Assembly (NCBI GenBank): GCA_051877515.1
Contig: JBJEIY010000002.1
Coordinates: 62,001 to 126,000 of the forward strand
Direction: 5' to 3'
Length of the DNA: 64,000 nt
Source: XBB1006 sp051877515
GTDB taxonomy: Bacteria; Bacillota; Clostridia; Lachnospirales; Lachnospiraceae
Under the pieces are notes generated by a model. The model saw only the letters and a program-made list of their open reading frames with translations, searched no databases and was not told the origin of the DNA. This document shows, piece by piece, positions 1 to 10,349 of the stretch (positions are counted from its first letter, which is position 1; every line of letters starts with the position of its first letter). The position numbers and the translations under genes are program-made.

Positions 1-1172
1 GGAATAAATCCATGGAATCTATCAAGTGTCGCTGATTCACCAAATACTTCACTAATGTTCTCAACCATGTTCTCGTTTATGCTAAACCGTTCTGCATCTA
101 TATTGCCAAGGACAATTACGCCTGCATCTGCGGACATTTGTGCATCAAAACCCTTTATTTCGCCAAATTCCATATAGTGTTTTAATGCCTGTTGAATTTG
201 GCCAGGCTGTTCAAAAGTAATAGATTGAACTTCGTCAAATCCTACATAATCAAATCTTGTCAATAGACCGCCTGTCTTCTTCGCATTGTCATATATTAAA
301 GATGCTCTAGAAACAGTGCCGCCGCTAATTAACCAACCCCTTTTACTTATTTTCTCATAAACATAACTCTTGCCTGTTCCTTTGGGTGCCAATTCGATTA
401 GATTTATTCTCTTCTCTACAAACGGTAACAGTCGTCTCAAAAAAAAGAGCTTTATCTCTTCACTGATCTCTCCTGTTTCTTCATCTACATAACCATTAGG
501 ATTGTAATCAACAGAAGAAATAATTACGTCTATCCATTCATGAATATTGAATTCTCTTCTAGCTTGTTTATAGAAGGAAAGATCCACTTTATAAGGGCAA
601 AATGGCTTATAGCCAGCCAAATAAATCTCATTAGGTTTGATATCAGATTTTTGGTGCATTGCTCCCTTCGTAGCTCCCCCAAACAGATTTACTAGAAACG
701 CAGAAGACCCAAATTCATCACCCATTTTAGGCTCAATTGTACTGCCCAATGAGAGCTCAATAATTCCCCAGTTTTCGCTTTCTCGAAGCAACTGATCTGC
801 ATATTGATCCAAAACTTCACCAGATACTATTCCAGACGCACCACCTCTTGAGCCGCCAAAGTCAGGTAATTCAAACTGAACGAACCCCTTCTTCAAATTT
901 ACATCCATTCTTACTCGAGCAAGAAATTTTTCTGTGCCACCTTGCATTAGTCGATACTTGATTACCTGAAAAGCATCTCTATCAGGAATAGTCTTTTTTA
1001 CATATTCAAGAATATTGTCATAGTTAATTACTCCCCGACTATCAGAAAATTTCATGACGAGCCAGTCTCTCATATACGAAGGTATGCTTAGATTTGAAAA
1101 GAACTCCGACCGTTCGGGATCTTTCAACACAATCATCCCCGCAAATACTTCTTTGATTTTATCCTCTACCAA
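1..1172 (-). CDS. brxL: BrxL, Lon-like BREX AAA+ protein (partial, C-terminus off the window)
   Basis: Reading leftward from a TTG codon gives about 390 codons with no stop before the window edge. Visible motifs are a Walker A (APKGTGKSY) and a Walker B (VGFDEVQS), followed by GNIDAERF. This matches BrxL, the AAA+ protein with Lon-protease-like fold found in type 1 and type 4 BREX. The family is about 680 residues, so roughly the N-terminal 57 percent is present. The TTG start is chosen because a GGAGGG SD (1179-1184) sits 6 nt upstream, whereas the nearby ATG is followed at once by a stop. That SD lies directly after the stop of the small zinc-ribbon gene, so translation is probably coupled. 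BrxL is the last gene of the type 4 core set here. The family is needed for phage defence; its exact role in this operon is inferred. Confidence 0.9.
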   Translation of the reverse strand, partial: MVEDKIKEVFAGMIVLKDPERSEFFSNLSIPSYMRDWLVMKFSDSRGVINYDNILEYVKKTIPDRDAFQVIKYRLMQGGTEKFLARVRMDVNLKKGFVQFELPDFGGSRGGASGIVSGEVLDQYADQLLRESENWGIIELSLGSTIEPKMGDEFGSSAFLVNLFGGATKGAMHQKSDIKPNEIYLAGYKPFCPYKVDLSFYKQARREFNIHEWIDVIISSVDYNPNGYVDEETGEISEEIKLFFLRRLLPFVEKRINLIELAPKGTGKSYVYEKISKRGWLISGGTVSRASLIYDNAKKTGGLLTRFDYVGFDEVQSITFEQPGQIQQALKHYMEFGEIKGFDAQMSADAGVIVLGNIDAERFSINENMVENISEVFGESATLDRFHGFI

Positions 1173-1184
1173 AACATTCCCTCC

Positions 1185-1382
1185 TCAAATGAACAAAGTG
1201 CATCCTTGCTCTTTAAACTCATCTATTTTTATCTGCAAATCCTCAACAGAGCAATCAAGACTTTCGCTCATACAGTTTAAACATAAGTACTCTTTCGCCT
1301 TCGGATCTATTATTTTTTTATTTAAAGCAATTTCATCTTTAATCAACTGCTTGCTGCAATCTTTACAAATCTGTTTTATCAT
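1185..1382 (-). CDS. Small zinc-ribbon protein inside the BREX operon
   Basis: A 65-residue protein with a CKDC pair near the N-terminus and a CLNC pair about 28 residues later, the arrangement of a one-zinc ribbon. A further pair of cysteines follows. I do not recognise a named family. It lies between pglZ (9 bp after its stop) and brxL (whose SD follows the stop immediately), so it must be on the same transcript. The four-gene description of type 4 BREX does not include it. Position suggests an accessory or adaptor protein for PglZ or BrxL, but this is inference. The tight packing on both sides argues that it is a real gene. Confidence 0.75.
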   Translation of the reverse strand: MIKQICKDCSKQLIKDEIALNKKIIDPKAKEYLCLNCMSESLDCSVEDLQIKIDEFKEQGCTLFI

Positions 1383-1391
1383 AGCCTCTCC

Positions 1392-3731
1392 TTAAAGTTC
1401 ATCCGTAACTGTCATGCCAGGTACTTTTACATAAATAGTTTCTTCCTTATCGGTGAAAATATTGTTCAAATACACTCTAATTTGATAATTGTGATCAAAT
1501 AATAAATCAGGAATATTCACTATCCAATCATTTTCACCGTTTTTTTTCGCAACAATACGTTTTGATTGTACCTCAATGATAACTTTCGAAACTGGTCCCT
1601 GAGTCTTAACATGAAGTGTACTCATTCCTGAAGGTTGCCTTGCGACCGTGTCCTCTATTGTATAAGAACACTGAGCCTTCACAGGCACGACAGATGTGCC
1701 TGTCTTTTTGTAATGAATAATTGGAACTAGAATTTCTTCGGGCGTAGCACCACCATGTATTTCACCCGGCGCATAACCAGAAACAGCAAAATGCCCATGA
1801 GTTCTAAATGCAACTACAGAATCTCCCTTTATGGTATGAGAAACATCAGGAAGTGAACTTTCTTCAGAGAATTGACAATATCTACCCAAGCTGCATACCT
1901 CAGCATTTTTTTGTGGTTTCACACCTTCCATTTGATGGAAGCCTTTTGCCGCCAATCTGCTCATGCCGTGATCTGCTGTGATAACGATATCTTTTCCAGG
2001 ACGTTCGGAAGCAAGTCGAACAACATCTTGAGCAACAGAAGTAATTAGCTCAATTTGCTTTGCAACAACAGAAAAATAATTACAGTTAGACTTATCTTTA
2101 ATGTGACCAAGAGAGTCCAAGTCATTAAGTTTTAAGGAAACTGTTTCAGGGTCAGCACAAGCCATATTCACGGAAGTCACGGTTGGGAGCACTGCTGTTC
2201 CAATTGAAACCCTAGGTGCAGAAAGACCAGCATCAGCCTCAGCAATTTTTTTTACTAAGAGATCAATCCACTCAATACCCATACCATCAACCCATAAATA
2301 GAATGCGTCACTATCATTCTTTATTCCGTTCAATATCTTCCCACGTGAATCATAATCGAAGAAATTGATTCCTTCGGCAGAATCAGAGATACTTAAAGAA
2401 AATTCGTCCATAATTTTCATCAGCTTATATTGACTTATATAAGCCTGAAGATCCTCATATCCATATTCAGAATGCGAAAGATATGTATACAAATCCGGAT
2501 ATTTGTCAGCAAGAATTAGTTTAAAGTCATGTATCTTTTTTCCTGTACATAGAGCTTTAGAAACTACCTCTATTATTTTTGTGCGCTCGTCATGAGTTCT
2601 TCCAGAGAGGATTTTTAGTTGCTTTCTATAATCCTGCATAGCATCAAATTCCTGCCAGAAAGCATTACTGAAAGTATTTCTACTTAATTCAGACATAACA
2701 TTGTTTCTTTGAGTAACCCAATTATCAAAATTCGGATTATCTGTGCAACTTAAGATATCGTTTTCAAGTTTTTGCTCAATTTCATCAAATGAATTGGCAG
2801 AACTTACCGCATGTGATATATAGTCGCTTTCATTGTTTAATCCCAGATGATACCATAGCCAGAAAAGCCACTTGGTATTATCATCCGCAGTTTCCCACCC
2901 ACAAATAATTTGATGTGGCTCAAAATTTATCAAATTAAGCGCACCCTTAATTGCATCTTGTATTGGGGTACCCTGTTTGGTTACACTTTGGGCAAGATGA
3001 AGCCATTCGCTTTCTGTTCCAAGAGCACTATCAATTTGCAAATCAGAATAGATTCTGGACTTAAAAAACTGAAAAGGTTCAGTAATAATTTGTATTGAAT
3101 ACAGGCCATCCGACTCTTTCACCTGTTGGGCATGTCTCGTTGCGATGCTCATGCCTGTCTGAACTGAATAGTTGTCCCAACAATTCAGCCATTCACGAAT
3201 TCCTGACACCGTAACCAATCCGGGTGTTTGGCTAAAGTTCTTGGCATAAACAGTCACCTCAAATCCAGACGGTAAGTCATTTACTTCATATACTACCTGC
3301 GGATAGTGCTCATCATCCAGTTCACCAACTGCTGTAAGAAATTCATCCTTTGCAGCATAGATTGGCATCCACACACGCTTAGAAGAATGTGCCTGTCTAC
3401 TGATAATAGAAAAGATATGTCTTCCATTATTTTCAACTGCCGAGCCAAATCTTAAATATTCACCAAGTGAAGTAATAAGCACATTCTTTTCACCGCATTC
3501 GTTAAGTGTAGCAAGCACCTTCTTCATATCAGGGATAGTATCTTCTCCTAAGCAATACATTGGATCCGAGATATGAATAGTGCGGTCTGCCAGATCTTCA
3601 AGTTGATGAACAAGCTTAAAGTATGTTGTAAAATTGTTTACAAGAAACACCTTCGCATTAAATCTTTTTTGCACGGTATCTTGTACTATTTCATTTAAAA
3701 GATCAGCATAATCAATTTGAAATATTATCAT
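1392..3731 (-). CDS. pglZ: PglZ-domain protein of type 4 BREX
   Basis: A 779-residue protein of the alkaline-phosphatase superfamily as found in all BREX types. The metal-site motifs are visible: DGMGIEWID near residue 480, ITADHGMSRL near 586 and HGGATPEEILVPI near 660. The N-terminal 400 residues are family-specific and all-alpha/mixed. The start is set at the ATG giving MIIFQID because AGGAGG lies 6 nt upstream; an in-frame ATG eight codons earlier overlaps the brxC stop and has no SD. The gene is sandwiched between brxC and the zinc-ribbon gene. PglZ is a core component of all BREX systems and has been proposed to act as a phosphodiesterase or nuclease; the substrate is not established. 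Confidence 0.93.
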   Translation of the reverse strand: MIIFQIDYADLLNEIVQDTVQKRFNAKVFLVNNFTTYFKLVHQLEDLADRTIHISDPMYCLGEDTIPDMKKVLATLNECGEKNVLITSLGEYLRFGSAVENNGRHIFSIISRQAHSSKRVWMPIYAAKDEFLTAVGELDDEHYPQVVYEVNDLPSGFEVTVYAKNFSQTPGLVTVSGIREWLNCWDNYSVQTGMSIATRHAQQVKESDGLYSIQIITEPFQFFKSRIYSDLQIDSALGTESEWLHLAQSVTKQGTPIQDAIKGALNLINFEPHQIICGWETADDNTKWLFWLWYHLGLNNESDYISHAVSSANSFDEIEQKLENDILSCTDNPNFDNWVTQRNNVMSELSRNTFSNAFWQEFDAMQDYRKQLKILSGRTHDERTKIIEVVSKALCTGKKIHDFKLILADKYPDLYTYLSHSEYGYEDLQAYISQYKLMKIMDEFSLSISDSAEGINFFDYDSRGKILNGIKNDSDAFYLWVDGMGIEWIDLLVKKIAEADAGLSAPRVSIGTAVLPTVTSVNMACADPETVSLKLNDLDSLGHIKDKSNCNYFSVVAKQIELITSVAQDVVRLASERPGKDIVITADHGMSRLAAKGFHQMEGVKPQKNAEVCSLGRYCQFSEESSLPDVSHTIKGDSVVAFRTHGHFAVSGYAPGEIHGGATPEEILVPIIHYKKTGTSVVPVKAQCSYTIEDTVARQPSGMSTLHVKTQGPVSKVIIEVQSKRIVAKKNGENDWIVNIPDLLFDHNYQIRVYLNNIFTDKEETIYVKVPGMTVTDEL

Positions 3732-3754
3732 GGCAAACCTCCTATAAATAAGCA

Positions 3755-6700
3755 TTATTTTTCAGCAAACAGTAAGCATGCTTCTGAACTGTTTTCTAAT
3801 AGTGTCTCGATCATACTTCTGAGCTCTGACTCAGACATTTTTGCTGCACGACTCTTTGCTTCTGCTTTAACAGCATTCATTACATCTGCCTCTACAATCT
3901 GTCTGATGCTAACAATATTTGCTGGCCATAAATTAGGGTTATTGTACTTAGCTGCAATTTTTTTATACAGAGAATCTTTCAACGGAAGTAAACGTTCTAC
4001 ATATTTTTCCGAAGAAATATTAATAATAAAAAGCCTATCAATTGTGCCGACATCTACCATCACAGAAAGATCAGCTTCCTGCAAGTCAGTAATAGCATTT
4101 TCAATACGAAGTACATCGACACGTTCATTAGATTCAACTGCACTAAGAGTAGCCAATGCTTCACTTAACTCAGGGCAAATCCAAACTGCAGGAATATGGA
4201 AATTGTCAGTCCAACCCTTCAGAGAATCATATCCCGTTGCATCTTTCCAAGTGTTTTGCATTGTTCGAACTTTTTTCGTATACCCCAAATCTTCAATCTT
4301 CTTTTTGATATTAGCCCTGAAATTGCTTTCAGTCTGAGTGAATGCTTCTTTAGGAAGATAAGTAAGGATATCCTGATATTCAGCTTCAGAAAATGCTCCA
4401 AGCCCCTTCTTTTGGATATATTTTTTTAAAACAATCATCGGATTTCCAATATTATCGATTGCCTCGACACAATTCTGTTCGAGGACATCCAAAACAGCAT
4501 TCTTTTCACCTTCACTATATCCAACCCATTTATTAATGGAAATGTCATAGAGAATCTGTACCGCTTTTGCCCAACTATCTGTCAAGTCAGCATAAACACA
4601 TCCAGGTACCTTGATATAGCCAAGATAATTTGAAAGGGTTTCTTTGATTTTTTCTACAGACATTGCAGATCCATCAAAAGCCTTGTTTACAATTCCAACA
4701 AGCTTTAAATCCAATATCAATTTCCTAATGGTATTTGTAACCTTTTCCTCTTGCCATTGCCAAATCTCTTCCTCTAGAGATTTTGTGAGCATTGTAATTA
4801 GGTCCTTTGCCTTAAATCCATATTTCTGACATACTTGCTTGGCCTCAGGAGATTTTGTGAAAATGAACGTTTGAAGGCCATCACTCATCTTCTCTTTATC
4901 CTTTATGAGATTTGCAAGTACTTGCATATATGTTTTTACATTAGGTTTAAACAGTCCAACGATTTCTTCCATTACATCGGTCTGACTACCAACCTCAAGA
5001 ATATATTCAATATACTTTTCAACAATCTCAGCGATAGGCTCCTTGATACCAGAGAATTCACTCTCGTCAATATACTTAACTGCCCATACCGGATAACCAC
5101 CCTTGGTGATATGAACCTTCACATTCTTTCGGCACTCATAAACATCACCAATTTCATCTGCTCCAAGCCCAAACACACGTTGAGTGAGGGTCTTAAAACG
5201 CTTTTCAACATCGCTTTCGCTTGAAAGTTTCATTCCGGCTGCTTTTCCGGAACACATTGCAACAATCATTGTCGGAATTGTATCTTCATCCAGTTTATGG
5301 GCATTATTGCCGTCGTGCCAGGTAAATTTCCCCTCAAAGAACTTAAATGCAAATCCAAGCAGATAGCAACAAACACCTGTATCATAATACCCTAGCTCAT
5401 TCTGAATCCCCTCCCAAAGATCAGGAAGAAATACCGTACCGTTTGTAAGCTGTTTATTAAGATAACTGCAGAGGGCAGACATGCAACGGCCAATCTTAGT
5501 TTCAGACATTCCTATAATTTCATCTATCGTAGCTGCATCCCAAATATCTTCATCATTATCACGAAGGATATCTACGACATCTTGCCATTGCTGATTGAAG
5601 TTTTTCTGCTTATCATTCGCCGCGCTCTTATTTTGGAGAGTAGTTCTTGATACGGCATAATACGCAGGTGCAACGGAAACAGATTTATATAGTGTAACCT
5701 TTTTTATAATGTTTTCCGGTGCATGAGGAAACAGCTTGAGTACTGTTTTCTCAAAAGTAGCGATCACACCTTTATTGGTGTAGATATGGGATACTTTTCC
5801 TCCGTATACCAAGCTCATATCCTTTCCCAAGGCCGTAGATATCCATGTACCAATTATTTCATCTGCCTGAGAAGTGTAGTTTTTAGCATTAACCGTTTTG
5901 TTCGACTTCTGTGCGAGGCTAGCATTGGCCATGAACTCATACCACTGATTAATGCTCTCTTGTGGTAAAATATGGTTCATCACACAGATTAAAATTCTGT
6001 TTGTACCATCCGTTTCCAAAAGAGTTTCTGCTGTTGATGCGGCTTTTTTGATTTCCTCCGTAGTGGAAGCCGCAATTACTAAAATTCCAAATCTATGATT
6101 AGTTTTGACGACTTCTTTCTGAAGAATCGCAAATCCATTCTGTATCTTCTGAGTTGATCCGCCCCAGCATGTTCTAAGTACAAGTCTTTTAACTACTGCC
6201 TTTTCCTCAGGTGCAAATTGCTTTTTAAGTAATGCACCAAACGGTTTTTCTGGTTCGAACAACAGACTAACAGGGGACGCTGTTTTAATCGTAGATATTT
6301 CTGCATCAAGTTCTCCGCCAGTACCACTATAAGGTAGCTCTATACGATATCCATCGTGCAAATCCGGTGCCAGAACGAGAGCATTCAGAGGATCGCTGCT
6401 AAGACTTTCAAGATATGAATCGAGGGCTGGCTTATCAATTGCACCACTGAAACAAGTCTCCAAGGTCTTTTGTGTCGCCTGAACACCTTTGCTGCCCTTA
6501 GATTTCTTCATACTTTGACTTGAACCTACAGTTGCAAGAAGAAGCATCGCGGCCTTAAAAACACGCAATGCCTTTTCATCACTGATTTTATCTGCAACTC
6601 GAGCGTAGTGTTTCAAGCAATCTTCTGCCATCTTGGTAAGTGTTTTCTTACCACCGGAATTATTAACGAAATAATAATCCCACAGATAATCAGCAGTTAC

Positions 6701-7981
6701 CCAACGCCAGTCATAATAACCATTATCATGAATATAGGTTCGGAATCCCTCACTATCACTACTTTTTAAAAACTTGAAAATACTGCGTCCGGCGGCTGCT
6801 ATACCTGCGACCTTCGTTACCAATTCGAGAGTCATTGGGTGAATCGGAAAAATAGATTTCAAATCGCTGGCATCGATATCTTCATCCAAATCCCCCATAA
6901 ACATGCTTGCGCTGTCACTAATTGTGTCATAGAGATCGTCACAAATATCACTCCAGTTCGATTTCATGCCATCCTTAACGACAATGCTTTCTTTTATAAG
7001 CTGACGGGTAGTATTATCAGTTATGCTGATATCAATTTTATGGAAACGTGCGTCAGCCTTTCCCATGCCAGCTTCGACATCATCTGAAAAAAGGCCGGGA
7101 AATTCATGCATTACATATATGATATACAGAGGCTGTTCTTTAGCAAATAAAGACAGCTGCTGAATAATATCGAGATCATTGTGTCTAATATACTCAGTGA
7201 ACTCATCCCAAATGATAAAGATACCTGTCTTTGCAAGTTCTGGATTACCGGCGAATACATCTTTTATCCAGACCTTGAAAGTATCGAGATCTGTTGCCAG
7301 TCCTATGTTAAGTGACTCAAGGATTTCTTGAGCTTGAGTACACGCATCTACGTCACCACCATCAATCAGATTTGCAAAATCGTCGTAAGAACTGTATGTA
7401 CTCCAATACTCAGGAAATGCTCCATCATCAAACTGCTCAGCTAGAGTACTTCTAAACATTTTTTCTGCGGTCTGCACGGACTTTATCAGTGAATTTCCAC
7501 CGGTATACGCAAATCCATTTTCTTTCAGCACCTCGCGCACTGATTGCTCGATTTGAAACAGGAATTTGTTCGAGGTATTCAGTTGGAGACACTCACCACT
7601 ACGAAACTTTACAGGATAACGTCCTTTTTTTCTCGCACCGAGAAAACGATCTTTGACATCAGCGAATTTCTTGTTACCCTTTAAGAACTGTTCCACTACA
7701 TCATAGTCATCTTCAAGAAGATGCTTCAAAACAATAGCAGCGTATGTTTTACCAGTTCCATAAGAGCCCTTCAGCCAAAAATGTTTTACATCTTCTTTCT
7801 TATCGTCTTTTGCTGCGGTAACATCTGGACGCAATGTTCTTCCGAGTACTTTTACAGCGGCAACCATATCATCGGTGACAATGTATCGGCTCCAGAATTC
7901 AGCGTCACTGTCTGAGTGCAGATCAATAACTGACTCATAACCAGGAGCAAGGTCTATAAAGGATTCATATTTCTTGTCCAT
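3755..7981 (-). CDS. brxC: BrxC, large P-loop ATPase of type 4 BREX
   Basis: A 1408-residue protein with a Walker A motif GSYGTGKT at residues 72-79 and a Walker B-like IFIIWDEF near residue 257. Size, order and position between brxP and pglZ match BrxC, the giant ATPase shared by BREX systems. The long C-terminal half (about 800 residues) has no motif I can name and is predicted largely helical. The gene begins 1 nt after the brxP stop and ends 23 bp before the pglZ start, so the genes are co-transcribed and probably translationally coupled. BrxC is thought to form an ATP-dependent DNA- or partner-loading complex; that role is inferred from family knowledge. Confidence 0.93.
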   Translation of the reverse strand: MDKKYESFIDLAPGYESVIDLHSDSDAEFWSRYIVTDDMVAAVKVLGRTLRPDVTAAKDDKKEDVKHFWLKGSYGTGKTYAAIVLKHLLEDDYDVVEQFLKGNKKFADVKDRFLGARKKGRYPVKFRSGECLQLNTSNKFLFQIEQSVREVLKENGFAYTGGNSLIKSVQTAEKMFRSTLAEQFDDGAFPEYWSTYSSYDDFANLIDGGDVDACTQAQEILESLNIGLATDLDTFKVWIKDVFAGNPELAKTGIFIIWDEFTEYIRHNDLDIIQQLSLFAKEQPLYIIYVMHEFPGLFSDDVEAGMGKADARFHKIDISITDNTTRQLIKESIVVKDGMKSNWSDICDDLYDTISDSASMFMGDLDEDIDASDLKSIFPIHPMTLELVTKVAGIAAAGRSIFKFLKSSDSEGFRTYIHDNGYYDWRWVTADYLWDYYFVNNSGGKKTLTKMAEDCLKHYARVADKISDEKALRVFKAAMLLLATVGSSQSMKKSKGSKGVQATQKTLETCFSGAIDKPALDSYLESLSSDPLNALVLAPDLHDGYRIELPYSGTGGELDAEISTIKTASPVSLLFEPEKPFGALLKKQFAPEEKAVVKRLVLRTCWGGSTQKIQNGFAILQKEVVKTNHRFGILVIAASTTEEIKKAASTAETLLETDGTNRILICVMNHILPQESINQWYEFMANASLAQKSNKTVNAKNYTSQADEIIGTWISTALGKDMSLVYGGKVSHIYTNKGVIATFEKTVLKLFPHAPENIIKKVTLYKSVSVAPAYYAVSRTTLQNKSAANDKQKNFNQQWQDVVDILRDNDEDIWDAATIDEIIGMSETKIGRCMSALCSYLNKQLTNGTVFLPDLWEGIQNELGYYDTGVCCYLLGFAFKFFEGKFTWHDGNNAHKLDEDTIPTMIVAMCSGKAAGMKLSSESDVEKRFKTLTQRVFGLGADEIGDVYECRKNVKVHITKGGYPVWAVKYIDESEFSGIKEPIAEIVEKYIEYILEVGSQTDVMEEIVGLFKPNVKTYMQVLANLIKDKEKMSDGLQTFIFTKSPEAKQVCQKYGFKAKDLITMLTKSLEEEIWQWQEEKVTNTIRKLILDLKLVGIVNKAFDGSAMSVEKIKETLSNYLGYIKVPGCVYADLTDSWAKAVQILYDISINKWVGYSEGEKNAVLDVLEQNCVEAIDNIGNPMIVLKKYIQKKGLGAFSEAEYQDILTYLPKEAFTQTESNFRANIKKKIEDLGYTKKVRTMQNTWKDATGYDSLKGWTDNFHIPAVWICPELSEALATLSAVESNERVDVLRIENAITDLQEADLSVMVDVGTIDRLFIINISSEKYVERLLPLKDSLYKKIAAKYNNPNLWPANIVSIRQIVEADVMNAVKAEAKSRAAKMSESELRSMIETLLENSSEACLLFAEK

Positions 7982-7982
7982 G

Positions 7983-10334
7983 CTATTCCTCCAACTCTAA
8001 GCGGATAACATCTAACGATGTTTTCTCGCTGTTCAGTGTAACGTTATCAAGGTCTGCCACAAATGCAACCTTGATGAAATCAGGGTAAGAATTCGCCAAG
8101 TCTTGAAGCATTGACTTAAAATTATCATCTTCAAGTCCAAAAATAGTAACGGGATCCATCCCGATAAAGTTTTCTGGCCGGTTTGTTCGAATGCTTTTTA
8201 GTTCCTTCAAAGTCATGCTATAATGTCCATCCAACTTCTCTGCATAGCGATACATAGCATATAGAATTGCGGCAGCCTCAGGTGTTGACCATCCCTTCTT
8301 TAAAAACCTATACGAGTTACCACTAGGAATTGGAATACCCATTTCAAGGGTTGAACCAATTGGACTGTTAACAAATGTTTCAGCAAGAGATGTAATTGCA
8401 TTTGAACGCGTTGACTCAGAATACATGTCATCAATCATATCAACAAGCTCAGCTTTGTCATATGTTTCCCCAGTAGGAACATAACGGAGATACCACTTTA
8501 CTAAAGTCGAATTATAGGCGAGATTTGTCCAAATCACGGCCCAAACAAAAGGATGGTATGGTCCAAGTTTCATCAACAATTCACCCAGATTTGTAATCTG
8601 TCCGTTTTTACTAGTACTAGGATTGACATCGATAATTTCTGCTTCTTTAAGATAAACCTTTAAAGCATCATATTGACGATTGCCAAGTTCTTTCGAACTC
8701 CAACAGTCATTTCCTTTTTCAAAGAAGTGTTCTATCCAAGCATTTCTTAAGCCAAAATGTTGGTATCTATTCATACCCTTCAAATCCATACTATTTCCTC
8801 CTTGGGTAGTTGACAAGGATCTTGCCACTTTGCATCCTTTTGCTACCTCTGTTATACATTTTCCACAATGAACACATTTCTCGTTATGTATATATATTTG
8901 TCGGTTTTCATCAATAGTAAATGCTCCTGTCGGGCATTCAACACTACAGCTATTACAGCCCACGCAATATGCAACCTTGTTAGCAAGACCTCTTAACCAG
9001 CTCAATGTAAAGCGATCCATTTTTTTATATTCCGTGTAAGATACTATAGCTTTCTCGGGATCAAAAGAGAATTCATATGTTTTTCCCTTTATAACTTGCT
9101 CTCCTGCGTTTCCTGTTCGTTGAACTATCGGGCCCGCAATTCGTGCTACATCAATCCAGGATTGTTTCATTTCGCTAAAAATAAATTGAAGTTGATCGTC
9201 TTGAATTATCTCATGAACACGATTGCCACCATTCTTTAATCCTCTACCTCCAAAACGACCTTTCCAACCGCCCTGTGCAATATACTTTTTGACCTCTTTT
9301 TCCGGTTTGCTTTCTTTTGCGTATTCTTCAACATACGCAAGAAAAGGTGCCAAATCATCTTTGTATATGGTATTTGCTATTCCATCCCACCAACTAGACG
9401 ACATCGGACACACAACACACCCTACACGAAATAAACCGTTTCTATATGCTTTATTAAAAAGAATATCTCTATTAAAAATATACAGGAATATCTCCGAGGT
9501 GCTCCACTTTAAAATTGGACTACAATTAACCTGATTGATATGCTTTTTCCCTTCAGAAATCTCACTATATGTTGAGCGTTGTTCACTCTCTTCAGCTCGA
9601 ACTCCGTCAAATACAACTGCCTTAACATTGTCTCCTTCAGAGATTTCACGTAGCAAAATAAGGGTTGGAACAGATTTATGAACGCCACAACACCAACGCA
9701 GCCTTCTTCCTGGAGGTCCAAATTCAGCCCATGATTCCTCAGCGGAAAAAACAGATTTTGCTGTTTGAAAATTCAAATTAGGATAATGTTTTTTCGCTAA
9801 TTCTACTGCATGGTATGTATCTTTCAATTCCATTCCAGTATCACCAAAAACCACAATAAACTGGTCTGGCGCTAATGCTCTTTGAACTAAGTCCAATAAC
9901 ACAATTGAGTCCTTACCTCCACTAAAGGCAACGACAAACTTGTATCCTTTTTTTTCATACTCATCATGAGATTCTCTAATAAAATGAATCGCTCGTTGGA
10001 TTAGTCCCTCCATCAGAGATTCGTTTTCTTTAATGAGTTTTTTTATATCGATAGGAACAAGTTGCCTTATAGAAGTATCTTTAATCACAATTTGGGGACG
10101 TTCATAAAAGCTACCGCCTCTTGCTTCAGCAATTACATTCCCGTTTAGAATATACTTGCGAATTCCTTCTGCCCAAAGCAATGGTGCGTCTGTATCGGGA
10201 TACTCCCAATATTTATACATTTCGAAAAAATCTAATTCTTCCTTAAAAACAGGTCTGATTTCTTTTTGTATGTTGACAGAGACATCTAGTTTAAAGATGT
10301 TATTCTCGCCATCAACCCATCTATATCCATACAT
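7983..10334 (-). CDS. brxP: BrxP, PAPS-reductase-like protein with ferredoxin insert
   Basis: A 783-residue protein that defines the operon as BREX type 4. The ATP-pyrophosphatase P-loop SGGKDS sits near residue 136, with a nearby RWCCG and GCVVCPM cysteine set as in the PAPS-reductase/DndC/SspD group. Around residues 450-500 there are two 4Fe-4S-type clusters of cysteines (CVGCNSCSVEC and CVHCGKC). The C-terminal 270 residues begin YQHFGLRNAW and resemble DUF4007, a domain known to accompany PAPS-reductase genes. By homology with DndC/SspD it may activate DNA or another substrate for sulfur transfer; this is inference, since no DndA/DndD/DndE is visible. It starts 15 bp after the upstream unknown gene. 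Confidence 0.9.
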   Translation of the reverse strand: MYGYRWVDGENNIFKLDVSVNIQKEIRPVFKEELDFFEMYKYWEYPDTDAPLLWAEGIRKYILNGNVIAEARGGSFYERPQIVIKDTSIRQLVPIDIKKLIKENESLMEGLIQRAIHFIRESHDEYEKKGYKFVVAFSGGKDSIVLLDLVQRALAPDQFIVVFGDTGMELKDTYHAVELAKKHYPNLNFQTAKSVFSAEESWAEFGPPGRRLRWCCGVHKSVPTLILLREISEGDNVKAVVFDGVRAEESEQRSTYSEISEGKKHINQVNCSPILKWSTSEIFLYIFNRDILFNKAYRNGLFRVGCVVCPMSSSWWDGIANTIYKDDLAPFLAYVEEYAKESKPEKEVKKYIAQGGWKGRFGGRGLKNGGNRVHEIIQDDQLQFIFSEMKQSWIDVARIAGPIVQRTGNAGEQVIKGKTYEFSFDPEKAIVSYTEYKKMDRFTLSWLRGLANKVAYCVGCNSCSVECPTGAFTIDENRQIYIHNEKCVHCGKCITEVAKGCKVARSLSTTQGGNSMDLKGMNRYQHFGLRNAWIEHFFEKGNDCWSSKELGNRQYDALKVYLKEAEIIDVNPSTSKNGQITNLGELLMKLGPYHPFVWAVIWTNLAYNSTLVKWYLRYVPTGETYDKAELVDMIDDMYSESTRSNAITSLAETFVNSPIGSTLEMGIPIPSGNSYRFLKKGWSTPEAAAILYAMYRYAEKLDGHYSMTLKELKSIRTNRPENFIGMDPVTIFGLEDDNFKSMLQDLANSYPDFIKVAFVADLDNVTLNSEKTSLDVIRLELEE

Positions 10335-10349
10335 TTTTATGTTCTTCCT

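Noticed and set aside
1054..1395. Plus-strand frame across the brxL start and zinc-ribbon gene
   Set aside because: It overlaps two well supported minus-strand genes and has no SD.
7983..10334. A Dnd or Ssp phosphorothioation operon
   Set aside because: Only the DndC-like domain is present; neighbours are BrxC, PglZ and BrxL, so type 4 BREX fits better.
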